Assembly: GCF_901827205.1 (NCBI RefSeq)
Contig: NZ_LR594675.1
Span: 744,001 to 808,000 of the forward strand
Direction: 5' to 3'
Origin: Variovorax sp. PBS-H4
GTDB taxonomy: Bacteria > Pseudomonadota > Gammaproteobacteria > Burkholderiales > Burkholderiaceae_C
Length of the DNA stretch: 64,000 nucleotides
Shown here: positions 38,016 to 47,312 of the stretch, piece by piece
Layout: each line of letters begins with the position of its first letter
Numbering within the stretch: the first letter of the stretch is position 1
The notes under the pieces: generated by a model
The model's input: the letters and a program-made list of their open reading frames with translations, nothing else
What the model was told of the DNA's origin: nothing
Database searches by the model: none
Translations under genes and position numbers: made by a program

Positions 38016-38200
38016 CTCGCCCCCAGGTTGGCTCACTTCGTGTAGCCGCCCACCCCCTACCGGGGGCAACACAGCGGCCCGGCAAAGCCGGTTCCGCGGT
38101 GGGGATGTTGCTCGCCCCCAGGTTGGCTCACTTCGTGTAGCCGCCCACCCCCTACCGGGGGCAACACAGCGGCCCGGCAAAGCCGGTTCCGCCGTGTTCC
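38015..38200. repeat. Tandem dispersed repeat, two copies of a 95-bp unit
   Basis: Two nearly identical units starting at 38015 and 38110. Each reads CTCGCCCCCAGGTTGGCTCA, then CTTCGTGTAGCCGCCCACC, a CCCCCTACCGGGGG hairpin, and CAGCGGCCCGGCAAAGCCGG. The second ends GCCGTGTTCC. A longer variant lies at 39234-39405. It is a non-coding intergenic repeat of the sort scattered in Variovorax-type genomes; the spacer to the next gene start holds nothing else I can support. Confidence 0.85.
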
Positions 38201-38290
38201 TCGATGTTTGCCCGCTTCCAGCGTCGCGAAGATGCGTAGCGTGATGGAGCAAGGGCCGATGAATTTGATCGCTTGCGCCACAATGACCCG

Positions 38291-39226
38291 GTGCCAAGCC
38301 CTTCCGTTCCTCTCTTTCAAGCGAGCCGCCTGCACAAACGTTACGGCACGACCACCGTGGTGGACGACCTCTCGTTCAGCATCGCGCCCGGCGAGTGCCT
38401 GGGCGTGATCGGCCCCAATGGCGCCGGCAAGACCACCACCATCCGCATCTGCCTGGGGCTCACTGCGCCCGACGGCGGCAGCATCGAGGCGATGGGGGGC
38501 TTGTCAATGCCGCGCGACGCGCGCGCGATCAAGGCGCAGCTCGGCGTGGTGAGCCAGTTCGACACCCTCGACCCCGACTTCAGCTGCGCCGAGAACCTGA
38601 TGGTCTACGCCCGCTACTTCGGCATGAGCCGGCGCCAGATCGCGCCGCGAATTCCGCAGCTGCTGGAGTTCGCGGCGCTGTCGCACAAGGCCGACGCCAA
38701 GCCGGGCGAACTGTCGGGCGGCATGCGGCGCCGGCTGTCATTGGCGCGATCACTGGTCAACGATCCGAAGCTGCTGATGCTCGACGAGCCCACCACCGGC
38801 TTGGACCCGCAGGCGCGCCATCTCATGTGGGAGCGCCTGCAGCTGCTGCTGCAGCAGGGCAAGTCCATCCTGTTGACCACGCACTTCATGGACGAAGCCG
38901 AGCGCCTGTGTTCGCGTCTGATCGTGATCGACCATGGACGCAAGATCGCGGAAGGCCGGCCGCGTGACCTGATCGCCGAGCATCTGGAGCCCGACGTGGT
39001 CGAGGTCTACGGCAACGGCGCGCTGGGGTTGGCGCAGTCGCCCCTCAAGGACTTTGCCGCGCGCGTCGAGGTCAGCGGCGAGACGGTGTTCTTCTACACG
39101 CAGGATGCGCGCGGGCTGCTGAATGCGCTCGACAGCCACAAGGGCCTGCGTACCTTTCATCGGCCCGCGAACCTGGAGGACCTGTTCCTCAAGCTGACAG
39201 GCCGGCAGATACGCGAGGACGGCTGA
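38291..39226 (+). CDS. ABC transporter ATP-binding protein, NodI-like
   Basis: A 311-residue ABC ATPase of the drug/lipo-oligosaccharide exporter type. Walker A GPNGAGKTT, Q-loop VVSQFDTLDPDFSCAENL, signature LSGGMRRRLSLARSL, Walker B LLMLDEPTTGLDP and H-loop TTHFMDEAE are all intact. The C-terminal regulatory part (EHLEPDVVEVYGNGALGL...) matches NodI/DrrA relatives. Start uncertain: a GTG at 38291 (VPSPSVPLF) or a TTG at 38273, neither with a good ribosome site. It is paired with the ABC-2 permease at 39419, from which an inserted repeat separates it. Confidence 0.9.
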   Translation: MPSPSVPLFQASRLHKRYGTTTVVDDLSFSIAPGECLGVIGPNGAGKTTTIRICLGLTAPDGGSIEAMGGLSMPRDARAIKAQLGVVSQFDTLDPDFSCAENLMVYARYFGMSRRQIAPRIPQLLEFAALSHKADAKPGELSGGMRRRLSLARSLVNDPKLLMLDEPTTGLDPQARHLMWERLQLLLQQGKSILLTTHFMDEAERLCSRLIVIDHGRKIAEGRPRDLIAEHLEPDVVEVYGNGALGLAQSPLKDFAARVEVSGETVFFYTQDARGLLNALDSHKGLRTFHRPANLEDLFLKLTGRQIREDG

Positions 39227-39233
39227 ACATATG

Positions 39234-39405
39234 GCTCTCCCCCAGGTTGGCTCACTTCGTGTAGCCGCCCTGCGTGCTGCCGCCAGAGGCCTTGCCCTTC
39301 AGGCCGTCCAAGCCTGCGCAGGCAGGCTTGGAGCCGCGCCCCTCAGCCCCCTCACCGGGGGGCAACACCAGCGGCCCGGCAAAGCCGGTTCCGCGGTGTT
39401 CCCCG
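39234..39405. repeat. Expanded copy of the dispersed repeat
   Basis: Begins CTCTCCCCCAGGTTGGCTCA and TCACTTCGTGTAGCCGCC, then about 80 additional bases (including the hairpin AAGCCTGCGCAGGCAGGCTT) before the shared end CAGCGGCCCGGCAAAGCCGG and CGCGGTGTTCC. It lies in the gap between the two NodIJ-like genes. Confidence 0.8.
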
Positions 39406-39418
39406 CATGGAGAAAGAC

Positions 39419-40246
39419 ATGAGCGCCTCGATCAATGACGCACTACAAGCCGTGCCCTCGGTGTGGCGCCCGCCCGAGCTCTCGATGCGGTGGTGGCCGG
39501 TGTTCCTGCGCAATTTGCTGGTGTGGCGCAAGCTTGCCATCCCCAGCCTCATCGGCAATATCGCCGAGCCGCTGATCTGGCTGGTGGCCTTCGGCTATGG
39601 CATGGGCGCGCTGGTGGGGCAGGTGACGGTTGACGGCGCGCGGGTGCCCTACATCCTGTTCCTTGCGAGTGGCTCTATCTGCATGAGCTCGATGAATGCT
39701 GCGTCTTTCGAGGCGCTCTACTCGGCCTTCTCGCGCATGCACGTGCAGAAGACCTGGGACGGCATCATGAACGCGCCGGTGGGGCTGGACGACGTGGTGC
39801 TCGCGGAGATGCTGTGGGCGGCCTTCAAGGCCATCTTCACCACCACGGCGATCCTGTTCGTGATGCTGGGGCTGGGCATCAGCCACAGCCCCAAGCTGCT
39901 GGTGGCGTGGCTGGTGCTCGCGGGCGTCGGCGTGACCTTCTCATGCATTGCGCTGATCTTCAATGCGCTGGCGAAGGGGTACGACTTCTTCACCTATTAC
40001 TTCACGCTGTTCATGACGCCGATGATGTTTCTATCGGGTGTGTTCTTTCCGCTGGACCAGTTGCCCGGGCTCGTGCATCGGATCGCGAACTGGCTGCCGC
40101 TTGCGAATGCGGTTGCGCTGGTGCGGCCGTTGTTCATGGATCAGTGGCCGAGGGATTGGGTATGGCCTGCGGTTGTGCTGGTGGTGTATACGGTGGGAGC
40201 GTTCTGGGTGGCGTTGGCGTTGACGAGAAAGCGGTTTCGGGCTTGA
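39419..40246 (+). CDS. ABC-2 type permease, NodJ-like
   Basis: A 275-residue membrane protein with six hydrophobic segments, matching the NodJ/ABC-2 pattern: NLLVWRKLAIPSLIGNIAEPLIWLVAFGYGMGALVG, TWDGIMNAPVGLDDVVLAEMLWAAFKA and the C-terminal LFMTPMMFLSGVFFPLDQLPGLVHRIANWLPLANAVALVRPLFM. The ATG at 39419 is preceded by GGAGAAAGAC; an ATG four codons earlier is possible. It forms the export channel with the upstream ATPase. Cargo unknown; without nod genes a nodulation role is not implied. Confidence 0.9.
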   Translation: MSASINDALQAVPSVWRPPELSMRWWPVFLRNLLVWRKLAIPSLIGNIAEPLIWLVAFGYGMGALVGQVTVDGARVPYILFLASGSICMSSMNAASFEALYSAFSRMHVQKTWDGIMNAPVGLDDVVLAEMLWAAFKAIFTTTAILFVMLGLGISHSPKLLVAWLVLAGVGVTFSCIALIFNALAKGYDFFTYYFTLFMTPMMFLSGVFFPLDQLPGLVHRIANWLPLANAVALVRPLFMDQWPRDWVWPAVVLVVYTVGAFWVALALTRKRFRA

Positions 40247-40254
40247 TGTTTTCT

Positions 40255-40310
40255 TGGCTCCCTCTCTCCTTTGGAAGAGGGCTGGGGTGAGGGCCCTCGG
40301 GGCCTTCGAC
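40255..40310. repeat. Short dispersed hairpin repeat after the permease gene
   Basis: CTCCCTCTCTCCTTTGGAAG and AGGGCTGGGGTGAGGGCCC, a C-rich/G-rich stretch able to fold (CCCTCT with AGAGGG). Related CCCTCAACCCC/GGGGTGAGGG elements occur at 46014-46115. A common intergenic repeat that probably acts as a transcription end. Confidence 0.55.
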
Positions 40311-40336
40311 GGGTACGTTGCGCCTTGTTTGAAGGG

Positions 40337-41117
<781 letters not shown>

Positions 41118-41181
41118 GACTGAAGCGCACCTTTCAAGTCGATCAATCCCTTCTCGTCATCTCTTTCAAGGAAAGAGCGAC

Positions 41182-42408
41182 TCAAGCCAAAGCCTGGGTA
41201 ATCGTATGAATCAACAGCCCCACCAACCCCCCGACAAGCGTCCCATTGACCCGTATGAACTGCAGATCCCGCCCGATGTGCTTCTCCAGTTCCACGCTCA
41301 TCTCCTCGGCATTCCATTGCCCCACCCGCTCCACGATGTAACGCCGGATGTCCTCCCGGTACCGCTCGATGGCGCGCGGTGCCGCATCCACGATCTGCTC
41401 GTTGATCCAGCGCCGCATCGCCTCGTCGGCCTCCAGGCGGGCACCCAGCGTCCCCGCCATTGCGACGATGCGCCGCCGGATCTCCGAGTCGCTCTTCGCC
41501 AGGTCCTCGTGCAGCCACCCCAGCAGTTCACTCCAGAGCCCATGCAGGTATTCGCCGATGGCCGGATGCGCCTGCAGTTCCGCCCGGATGGCTTCGCCGC
41601 GGCGCTTGAACTCGGGATCGGTCTTGAGCTTGTGGACGAACTCGTGCATGAATGCATCGAAGCGCTGCCGAACCGAGTGCGCAGGGTCCCCCGCCATCTC
41701 CGTGACAGTGCGCGCAGCCGCGGCCACGATCTTGCGCGTGGCCAGGCGGGCCGTGACCTGGTCGAGGCCGACGTAGCGCAGCGCCCGGACCTCGCGCGCG
41801 ATCGCCTCGGTGATCTGCACCTGCACCTCCTCGCCCTCCACCGCTGCCGCGACCTGGGCCAGCAGGTCGTCGAGCAAGGCCTGGTGCCGTCCATTCGCCG
41901 TCAACGCGTCCAGGGCCTGACCCGACAGCCGCGCAATGTCGACCTGCGCCAGGCCGGCGGCTGCAGCGCGGCCCAGGAATTCGCGCACCCGCGCGTCGTC
42001 GAAGGCCGCCAGGCCGTAGCGGGCCGCGCTCACCAGGTGCGCGCCGACTGTTGCGGCATGGGCCGGCTGCGCGAGCCAGCGGGCCAGCCGCGCGGCCGGA
42101 TCGAGCTGCTCCAGCTTGGCCAGCACCTGCTGCGTGCTCAGGAAGTTGTTGCAGATGAAGCCGGCCAGACGCGCGCCGATGCGGTCCTTGTTCGACGGGA
42201 TGATCGCGGTGTGCGGAATGGGCAGGCCCAGCGGATGACGAAACAGCGCGACCACGGCGAACCAGTCGGCAATCGCGCCCACCATCGCGGCTTCGGCGAA
42301 GGCCGCGACATAGCCCCAGGCCGGGTTGGGATGACGCGCCCCGAGCACCGTCGCCGCCGCATAGAGCAGGGCGGCGGCGCCGAGCAGGGCGAGGGCGAAG
42401 CGCTTCAG
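41182..42408 (-). CDS. DUF445 family membrane protein
   Basis: A 408-residue protein with one hydrophobic segment at the N-terminus (ALALLGAAALLYAAATVLG), a conserved GYVAAFAEAAMVGAIADWFAVVALFRHPLGLPIPHTAIIPSNKDRIG block, which is the DUF445 signature, a long helical middle, and a C-terminal hydrophobic segment (GTLVGGLVGLLIHTI). The start is a problem: no ATG, GTG or TTG lies near the hydrophobic start, but CTG at 42408 follows GGGAGATCC at good spacing and overlaps the argE stop by four bases. An ATG at 42522 would add 38 argE-overlapping residues. Function unknown. Confidence 0.82.
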   Translation of the reverse strand: MKRFALALLGAAALLYAAATVLGARHPNPAWGYVAAFAEAAMVGAIADWFAVVALFRHPLGLPIPHTAIIPSNKDRIGARLAGFICNNFLSTQQVLAKLEQLDPAARLARWLAQPAHAATVGAHLVSAARYGLAAFDDARVREFLGRAAAAGLAQVDIARLSGQALDALTANGRHQALLDDLLAQVAAAVEGEEVQVQITEAIAREVRALRYVGLDQVTARLATRKIVAAAARTVTEMAGDPAHSVRQRFDAFMHEFVHKLKTDPEFKRRGEAIRAELQAHPAIGEYLHGLWSELLGWLHEDLAKSDSEIRRRIVAMAGTLGARLEADEAMRRWINEQIVDAAPRAIERYREDIRRYIVERVGQWNAEEMSVELEKHIGRDLQFIRVNGTLVGGLVGLLIHTITQALA

Positions 42409-43661
42409 CGGATCTCCCGGGTTTCTGCGAGCCCTTGCAGGAACTGCTCGCAGCGTGCGAGCTGGGCCAACGTCACGTACTCGTCGGGCTGGTGTGCCTG
42501 GGTGATGCTGCCGGGCCCGCACACCACCGTCGGGATGCCGGCCTGCTTGAAGAGGCCGGCCTCGGTGCCGAAGGCCACGAGCGTGGTGCCCGCCTCGCCG
42601 GCCAGGCGTTGCGCGAGCCGCGTGACGGGATCCTCGGCCGTGGTCAGGAAGCTGGGGATCTCGCAGATCGTCTCGAAGCTGAAGCCCGCCTCGGGCGCGA
42701 TCTTCTTCATGCCGGCCTCCAGGCGGTTGGCGTGCAGCCGCATTTCCTTCTGCATCTTCTGGGCGTCGGCCGTGGGCAGGTCGCGGAACTCGTAGCGGAA
42801 CTCGGCGTCGCGCGGTACCACGTTGTCGGCGATGCCGCCATGGAACTGGCCGACGCTCGCGGTACTGAACGGCACGTCGAACCCGGCGTAGCGCGGCTCC
42901 TCGCGCTCGAAGCCCTCGGCCATGTCGCGCAGCTTGCCGACCAGGCGTGCCGCCATCTCGATCGCGTTGACCGAGCGCGGCGTGAGCGAGGAATGCGCCT
43001 CCTTGCCCCGAACGCAGCAGCGATAGCGGTAGACGCCCTTGTGCGCGATGGCCGGCACCATCATCGTCGGCTCACCGACGATGCAGGCCAGCGGCCGGAT
43101 GCCCTGCTCCTTCATGTCGGCGATCAGCTCGCGCACGCCGAAGCAGCCGACCTCCTCGTCGTAGCTGAAGGCGAAGTGCACCGCGAAGGGCGAGTCGCTC
43201 TCGATGAAACGCCGGGCGTTCGCCAGCGCGATCGCAATGAAGCTCTTCATGTCGGCCGAGCCGCGGCCGTAGAGGCGGGGCTCGACCTGCATCGCCTCGC
43301 CGTCGTGCTCGTCCTGGGGCCAGTCCTGGACCAGGGCCGAGAGCGGGTCCACGCTCCAGGCCTGCCCGTCCCAGGGCACGGTGTCGGTGTGGCCGGAGAC
43401 GATCACGCCTGCCGGCTTGCCCGCGCCCAGCGTGGCGAAGAGGTTGGCCTTGGTCCTGTCGGCGTTGTAGGTGAGCCGGCTGCGCACGCCCAGGCCGGCC
43501 AGGTGGTCGCGGGCGAAGTCGATCAATTCCAGGTTGCTCCGGGTGCTCACCGTGTTCATGCGCACCAGGCTCTGAGCGAAATCGAGGCTGCGGGTGGAAA
43601 GGTGGGGGAACGGCATGCGGGGATTGTCACGGAAGCTCTGCATCGACGCTTGGTCTGGCAT
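42405..43661 (-). CDS. argE: Acetylornithine deacetylase
   Basis: A 418-residue M20 zinc peptidase-fold deacetylase. Metal and catalytic motifs: VIVSGHTDTVPWDG, LYGRGSADMKSFIAIAL, FAFSYDEEVGCFGV, CIVGEPTMM and the last ligand in ITQAHQPDEYVTL. The IVGEPT and AHKG segments match ArgE. It removes the acetyl group from N-acetylornithine in arginine synthesis. The start is set at MPDQASMQSF, preceded by GGAAAG; the frame opens ten codons earlier at 43691 but that start would leave no ribosome site in the divergent spacer. It is coupled to the DUF445 gene. Confidence 0.9.
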   Translation of the reverse strand: MPDQASMQSFRDNPRMPFPHLSTRSLDFAQSLVRMNTVSTRSNLELIDFARDHLAGLGVRSRLTYNADRTKANLFATLGAGKPAGVIVSGHTDTVPWDGQAWSVDPLSALVQDWPQDEHDGEAMQVEPRLYGRGSADMKSFIAIALANARRFIESDSPFAVHFAFSYDEEVGCFGVRELIADMKEQGIRPLACIVGEPTMMVPAIAHKGVYRYRCCVRGKEAHSSLTPRSVNAIEMAARLVGKLRDMAEGFEREEPRYAGFDVPFSTASVGQFHGGIADNVVPRDAEFRYEFRDLPTADAQKMQKEMRLHANRLEAGMKKIAPEAGFSFETICEIPSFLTTAEDPVTRLAQRLAGEAGTTLVAFGTEAGLFKQAGIPTVVCGPGSITQAHQPDEYVTLAQLARCEQFLQGLAETREIR

Positions 43662-43691
43662 GTGCTTTCCGCTGAGCCTAGACTCACTCAT

Positions 43692-44903
43692 ATGAAACTC
43701 ATCGACTCATTGGTCACCCAGGCGGGCGGCATCGCCGCTGTGCGGCGTGACCTGCATGCCCATCCCGAACTCTGCTTCCAGGAGCAGCGTACCGCCGACG
43801 TGGTGGCGGCCAAGCTCACCGAATGGGGCATTCCGATCCACCGCGGCCTGGCCACCACCGGCGTGATCGGCATCGTGAAGAACGGCAGCAGCTCCCGGGC
43901 CGTCGGCCTGCGCGCCGACATGGACGCGTTGCCCGTTACCGAGCTCAACACCTTCGCCCATGCCAGCAAGCACCCCGGCAAGATGCACGCCTGCGGCCAT
44001 GACGGCCACACCGCGATGCTGCTCGCCGCGGCGCAGCATTTGGCGAAGCACCGCAACTTCGACGGCACGGTCTACCTGATCTTCCAGCCGGCCGAGGAGG
44101 GCGGCGGCGGGGCGCGCGAGATGGTCAAGGAAGGCCTCTTCGAGCAATTCCCGATGGAGGCCGTGTTCGGCATGCACAACTGGCCGGGCATGAAGGCCGG
44201 GCAGTTCGCCGTCAGCCCCGGGCCGGCGATGGCCTCGAGCAACGAGTTCACCATCACCATCCATGGCAAGGGCGGCCATGCGGCGCTGCCGCACACCGGC
44301 ATCGATCCGGTGCCGATCGCCTGCGAGATGGTGCAGGCGTTCCAGACCATCATCACGCGCAACAAGAAGCCGGCCGAAGCCGGCGTGATCTCGGTCACCA
44401 TGATCCATGGCGGCGAGGCGAGCAACGTGATCCCCGACCGCTGCGAGCTCAAGGGCACGGTGCGCACCTTCTCACTGGAGGTGCTGGACCTGATCGAGTC
44501 ACGCATGAAGAAGATCGCCGAGCACGTGAGCGCCGCGCACGACGCGGGATGCGACTTCCATTTCCATCGCAACTACCCGCCGACCATCAACACCGCCGCC
44601 GAGGCGAACTTCGCGCGCCGCGTGATGGCCGGCATCGTCGGCGAGGACAACGTGCTGGTGCAGGAGCCCGCCATGACGGCCGAGGACTTCGCCTTCATGC
44701 TGCAGGCCCGGCCCGGCGCCTATGCCTTCATCGGCAACGGCGACGGCAGCCACCGCGACCTGCACCACGGCGGCGGGCCCTGCATGCTGCACAACGCAAG
44801 CTACGACTTCAACGACGACCTGATCCCGCTCGGCGCGACCTGCTGGGTGCGCTTGGCCGAAGAGTTCCTCGCAGCGCCAGCGCTGGGGGAGCGGGGCGCA
44901 TGA
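43692..44903 (+). CDS. M20 family amidohydrolase (hippurate hydrolase/aminoacylase-like)
   Basis: A 403-residue enzyme of the M20D group. Features: RRDLHAHPELCFQEQRTADVV, GLRADMDALPV, the metal site HACGHDGHTAMLLAAA, FQPAEEGGGGAREMV, the dimerisation region FTITIHGKGGHAALPHTGIDPV and the terminal ligand in HHGGGPCMLHNASYDFNDDLIPLG. It hydrolyses N-acyl amino acids or related amides in the cytosol. It is divergent from argE with only about 30 bases between starts, and overlaps the downstream DUF2817 gene by four bases (ATGA). Confidence 0.92.
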   Translation: MKLIDSLVTQAGGIAAVRRDLHAHPELCFQEQRTADVVAAKLTEWGIPIHRGLATTGVIGIVKNGSSSRAVGLRADMDALPVTELNTFAHASKHPGKMHACGHDGHTAMLLAAAQHLAKHRNFDGTVYLIFQPAEEGGGGAREMVKEGLFEQFPMEAVFGMHNWPGMKAGQFAVSPGPAMASSNEFTITIHGKGGHAALPHTGIDPVPIACEMVQAFQTIITRNKKPAEAGVISVTMIHGGEASNVIPDRCELKGTVRTFSLEVLDLIESRMKKIAEHVSAAHDAGCDFHFHRNYPPTINTAAEANFARRVMAGIVGEDNVLVQEPAMTAEDFAFMLQARPGAYAFIGNGDGSHRDLHHGGGPCMLHNASYDFNDDLIPLGATCWVRLAEEFLAAPALGERGA

Positions 44904-46012
44904 TCGGCGTCGGCGAAGCCTTTGCGGGGCGCTACTTGCTGGCCCGCCAGAAGTTCCTGGAAGGCTGCGCCGCGGCCGGGCTGGCGGTACGCTCCCACGT
45001 GCACCCGCTCCGGGGCCGCGACGGCGAGGAACTGGCCATGGATGTCGCGCTCGACGGCGACCCGCAGGCCGAAAGCCTGCTGATCGTGAGCAGCGGCTGC
45101 CACGGCGTGGAGGGCCACTGCGGCAGCGGGGTGCAGGTGTTCGCGCTGCACGACGCCGAGTGGCGCGAGAAGGCGCGGGACCAGGGCGTGTCCGTGCTGT
45201 ATGTGCACGCGCTGAACCCCTACGGCTTTTCCCACACCCGGCGCGTCACGCACGAGAACGTGGACCTGAACCGCAACTTCCTCGACTTCTCGCAGCCGCT
45301 GCCGGTGAACGAAGCGTACGCAAGCCTGCATGCGCTGCTGCTGCCCGAGCAGTGGCCACCCTCGGCGGCCAACCAGGCCGACATCGACGCCCTCATCGCG
45401 CGCGAGGGGCTGGGCTTCTACCAGGCCGCCGTGACCCGCGGCCAGTACCAGTTTGCCGACGGCCTGTTCTACGGCGGCAATGCGCCGACGTGGAGCAACA
45501 AGACGGTACGCGAGGTGCTTCGTACCCACGCGCGACGGGCGTCCCGCCTCGGCTGGATCGACATGCACACCGGGCTCGGGCCGAACGGCATCGGCGAGCG
45601 CATCTTCGCCGGGCGCGACGACAAGGCGGCGTACGCAAGGGCAAATGCGTGGTGGGGCACCGCAGCGGCGCCCGTTACCTCGATGTACGACGGCTCCTCG
45701 ACCTCGGCCTTCCTGACCGGATTGATGTGCTACGCCCTGGACGAGGAATGCCCTCAAGCCGAGCACACCTCGATCGCACTGGAGTACGGCACCGAGCCGA
45801 TGCTCGAGGTCACGGCGGCGCTGCGCGGGGACCACTGGCTGCATTGCCATTCGGAAGCGCCGGCGGAGCTGGCCGAGGCCATCCACGCGCGCATGCTCGC
45901 GGCCTTCTACAGCGACACCGACGCGTGGCGCGGGCAGGTGATCAGCCAGGCGCGGCAGGCAATGTTCCAGGCCGTGGATGGCCTGTCCGGGCTTGCTCCC
46001 GCTCCCGCTTGA
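44900..46012 (+). CDS. DUF2817 family (M14-like) zinc hydrolase
   Basis: A 370-residue protein of the DUF2817 family, related to M14 carboxypeptidases and succinylglutamate desuccinylase. Likely zinc and catalytic motifs: SSGCHGVEGHCGSG (H-x-x-E), HENVDLNRNFLDF, GWIDMHTGLGPNG (third ligand) and ALEYGTEP (general base Glu). No signal peptide. It overlaps the M20 gene by four bases, so both probably process the same amide or peptide substrate. A Liv-type binding-protein gene lies convergently just downstream. Confidence 0.82.
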   Translation: MIGVGEAFAGRYLLARQKFLEGCAAAGLAVRSHVHPLRGRDGEELAMDVALDGDPQAESLLIVSSGCHGVEGHCGSGVQVFALHDAEWREKARDQGVSVLYVHALNPYGFSHTRRVTHENVDLNRNFLDFSQPLPVNEAYASLHALLLPEQWPPSAANQADIDALIAREGLGFYQAAVTRGQYQFADGLFYGGNAPTWSNKTVREVLRTHARRASRLGWIDMHTGLGPNGIGERIFAGRDDKAAYARANAWWGTAAAPVTSMYDGSSTSAFLTGLMCYALDEECPQAEHTSIALEYGTEPMLEVTAALRGDHWLHCHSEAPAELAEAIHARMLAAFYSDTDAWRGQVISQARQAMFQAVDGLSGLAPAPA

Positions 46013-46013
46013 G

Positions 46014-46115
46014 AGGGCAGGGGTGAGGGAATGCAGCGGTCGATGAAGCGCGGCGCCGGACCGACGGCCCGGTGCCCTCAACCCCACCCCCTCCAAGAGG
46101 GAGAGGGGGCGATAC
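46014..46115. repeat. C/G-rich dispersed repeat between convergent genes
   Basis: GAGAGGGCAGGGGTGAGGGA on the left and CCCTCAACCCCACCCCCTCC then AAGAGGGAGAGG on the right form an imperfect inverted repeat between the DUF2817 gene and the convergent binding-protein gene. It is likely to serve as a two-way transcription end. Confidence 0.55.
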
Positions 46116-46116
46116 C

Positions 46117-47241
46117 TCAAGTCCTGATGCGGCCGTCGCCCGTGATCATCGACAGCTCCACGAACTTCGACGCCACGTGGTTGCGCGGCGAAAAAGAGAC
46201 CTCGAAGCCACCGAACTGCTGACGGTCGATGCTTTCCAGCCCCGCGATCAGGCTCTCGCGCGTGAGCTTGCCGGGCGCGCGGCGCAGGCCCTCGGCGAGC
46301 ACCTTGGCGGCCAGGTAGCCTTCCATGCTGGAAAAGTTGGACTGCACCGTGCCGCCGCTCTTCTTCACCGCTTCGTTGAACTCGCGCGTGATGCCGTTCG
46401 CCGCGTAATAAGGCGAGGGCACGACCTGGGTGACGACCACGCCCGCGCCGTCCTTGCCCAGTTCGTCGGCCAGGGCCTGCGTGCCGACGAAGGACACGTT
46501 GTAGAAGGTGCCCCCGTAGCCGGCCTTGCGCGCCTCGCGGATGAAGGCGGCACACGACTTGTAGGCGCTGACCTGGACCACGGCGTCCGGCCCGGCCGCC
46601 ACGATGGTCTTCACCGCCGCCGTGACATCGACCGTGTTGCGCTCCACCGTGCCCAGGGCCGCCGGCTTCAGGCCGAGCTGCGAGAGCGCGAGCGTCACGC
46701 CGTCCAGGCCGGCCTTGCCATAGGCATCGTTCTGGTAGAACACCGCGATCTTCTTCAGCCCCAGGTGGGTGAGCTGCTTCACGATCAGCGCCGTCTCGTC
46801 GTTGTACGAGGCCCGCAGGTGGAACACGTTGCGGTGGAAGGGCTCCCGCAGCGCCATCGCGCCGGTAAAAGGTGCGATGAAGGGCACCTTCGCATTCACT
46901 GCCAGCGGCAACGCCGCGAGGCTGGTGGGGGTGCCGATGTAGCCGAAGAGCGCGAACGCTTCCTCGTCGATCAGCTTCTTCGTGTTGGCAGCGCAGCGCT
47001 CGGGCTCGTATCCGTCGTCGAGAAACTTGATCTCCACGTCACGATGGCCGGGCTGCGCGTTGTATTGGTCGAGGTACAGCTTTGCGCCCTGGTGGAACTG
47101 GATGCCGAGCTGTGCCGCCGGGCCGCTGAAGGGCGCCGACTGGCCCAGCAGGACGGGGGCTTCGCTCTGCGCCCTCGCGATGCCGAAGCCACCGAGTGCT
47201 GCAGCACCCGCCGCAACCGAAAAGTGCCTGCGATGAATCAT
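46117..47241 (-). CDS. Liv-type ABC substrate-binding protein (orphan)
   Basis: A 374-residue type I periplasmic binding protein. The signal peptide (RRHFSVAAGAAALGGFGIARAQ) is Tat-like with a twin Arg, then APVLLGQSAPFSGPAAQLGIQFHQGAKLYLDQYNAQ, and GYIGTPTSLAALPLAVNAKVPFIAPFTGA as the ligand loop. No permease or ATPase gene accompanies it. It is divergent from the molybdopterin oxidoreductase gene. The start at MIHRRHFSV is chosen over a longer frame that reaches the spacer. It could feed an amide/peptide-type substrate to a Liv permease elsewhere. Confidence 0.88.
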   Translation of the reverse strand: MIHRRHFSVAAGAAALGGFGIARAQSEAPVLLGQSAPFSGPAAQLGIQFHQGAKLYLDQYNAQPGHRDVEIKFLDDGYEPERCAANTKKLIDEEAFALFGYIGTPTSLAALPLAVNAKVPFIAPFTGAMALREPFHRNVFHLRASYNDETALIVKQLTHLGLKKIAVFYQNDAYGKAGLDGVTLALSQLGLKPAALGTVERNTVDVTAAVKTIVAAGPDAVVQVSAYKSCAAFIREARKAGYGGTFYNVSFVGTQALADELGKDGAGVVVTQVVPSPYYAANGITREFNEAVKKSGGTVQSNFSSMEGYLAAKVLAEGLRRAPGKLTRESLIAGLESIDRQQFGGFEVSFSPRNHVASKFVELSMITGDGRIRT

Positions 47242-47312
47242 CGTGAAAACTCCAGAGCGCCGCTGCGGCGCAGAACTTAGACTTGACCGGTCCACCCACT
47301 GCCCGGCCGCCC

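Noticed and set aside
38208..38408. ATG-starting frame overlapping the NodI-like gene start
   Set aside because: It runs out of frame across the Walker A region and has no family similarity.
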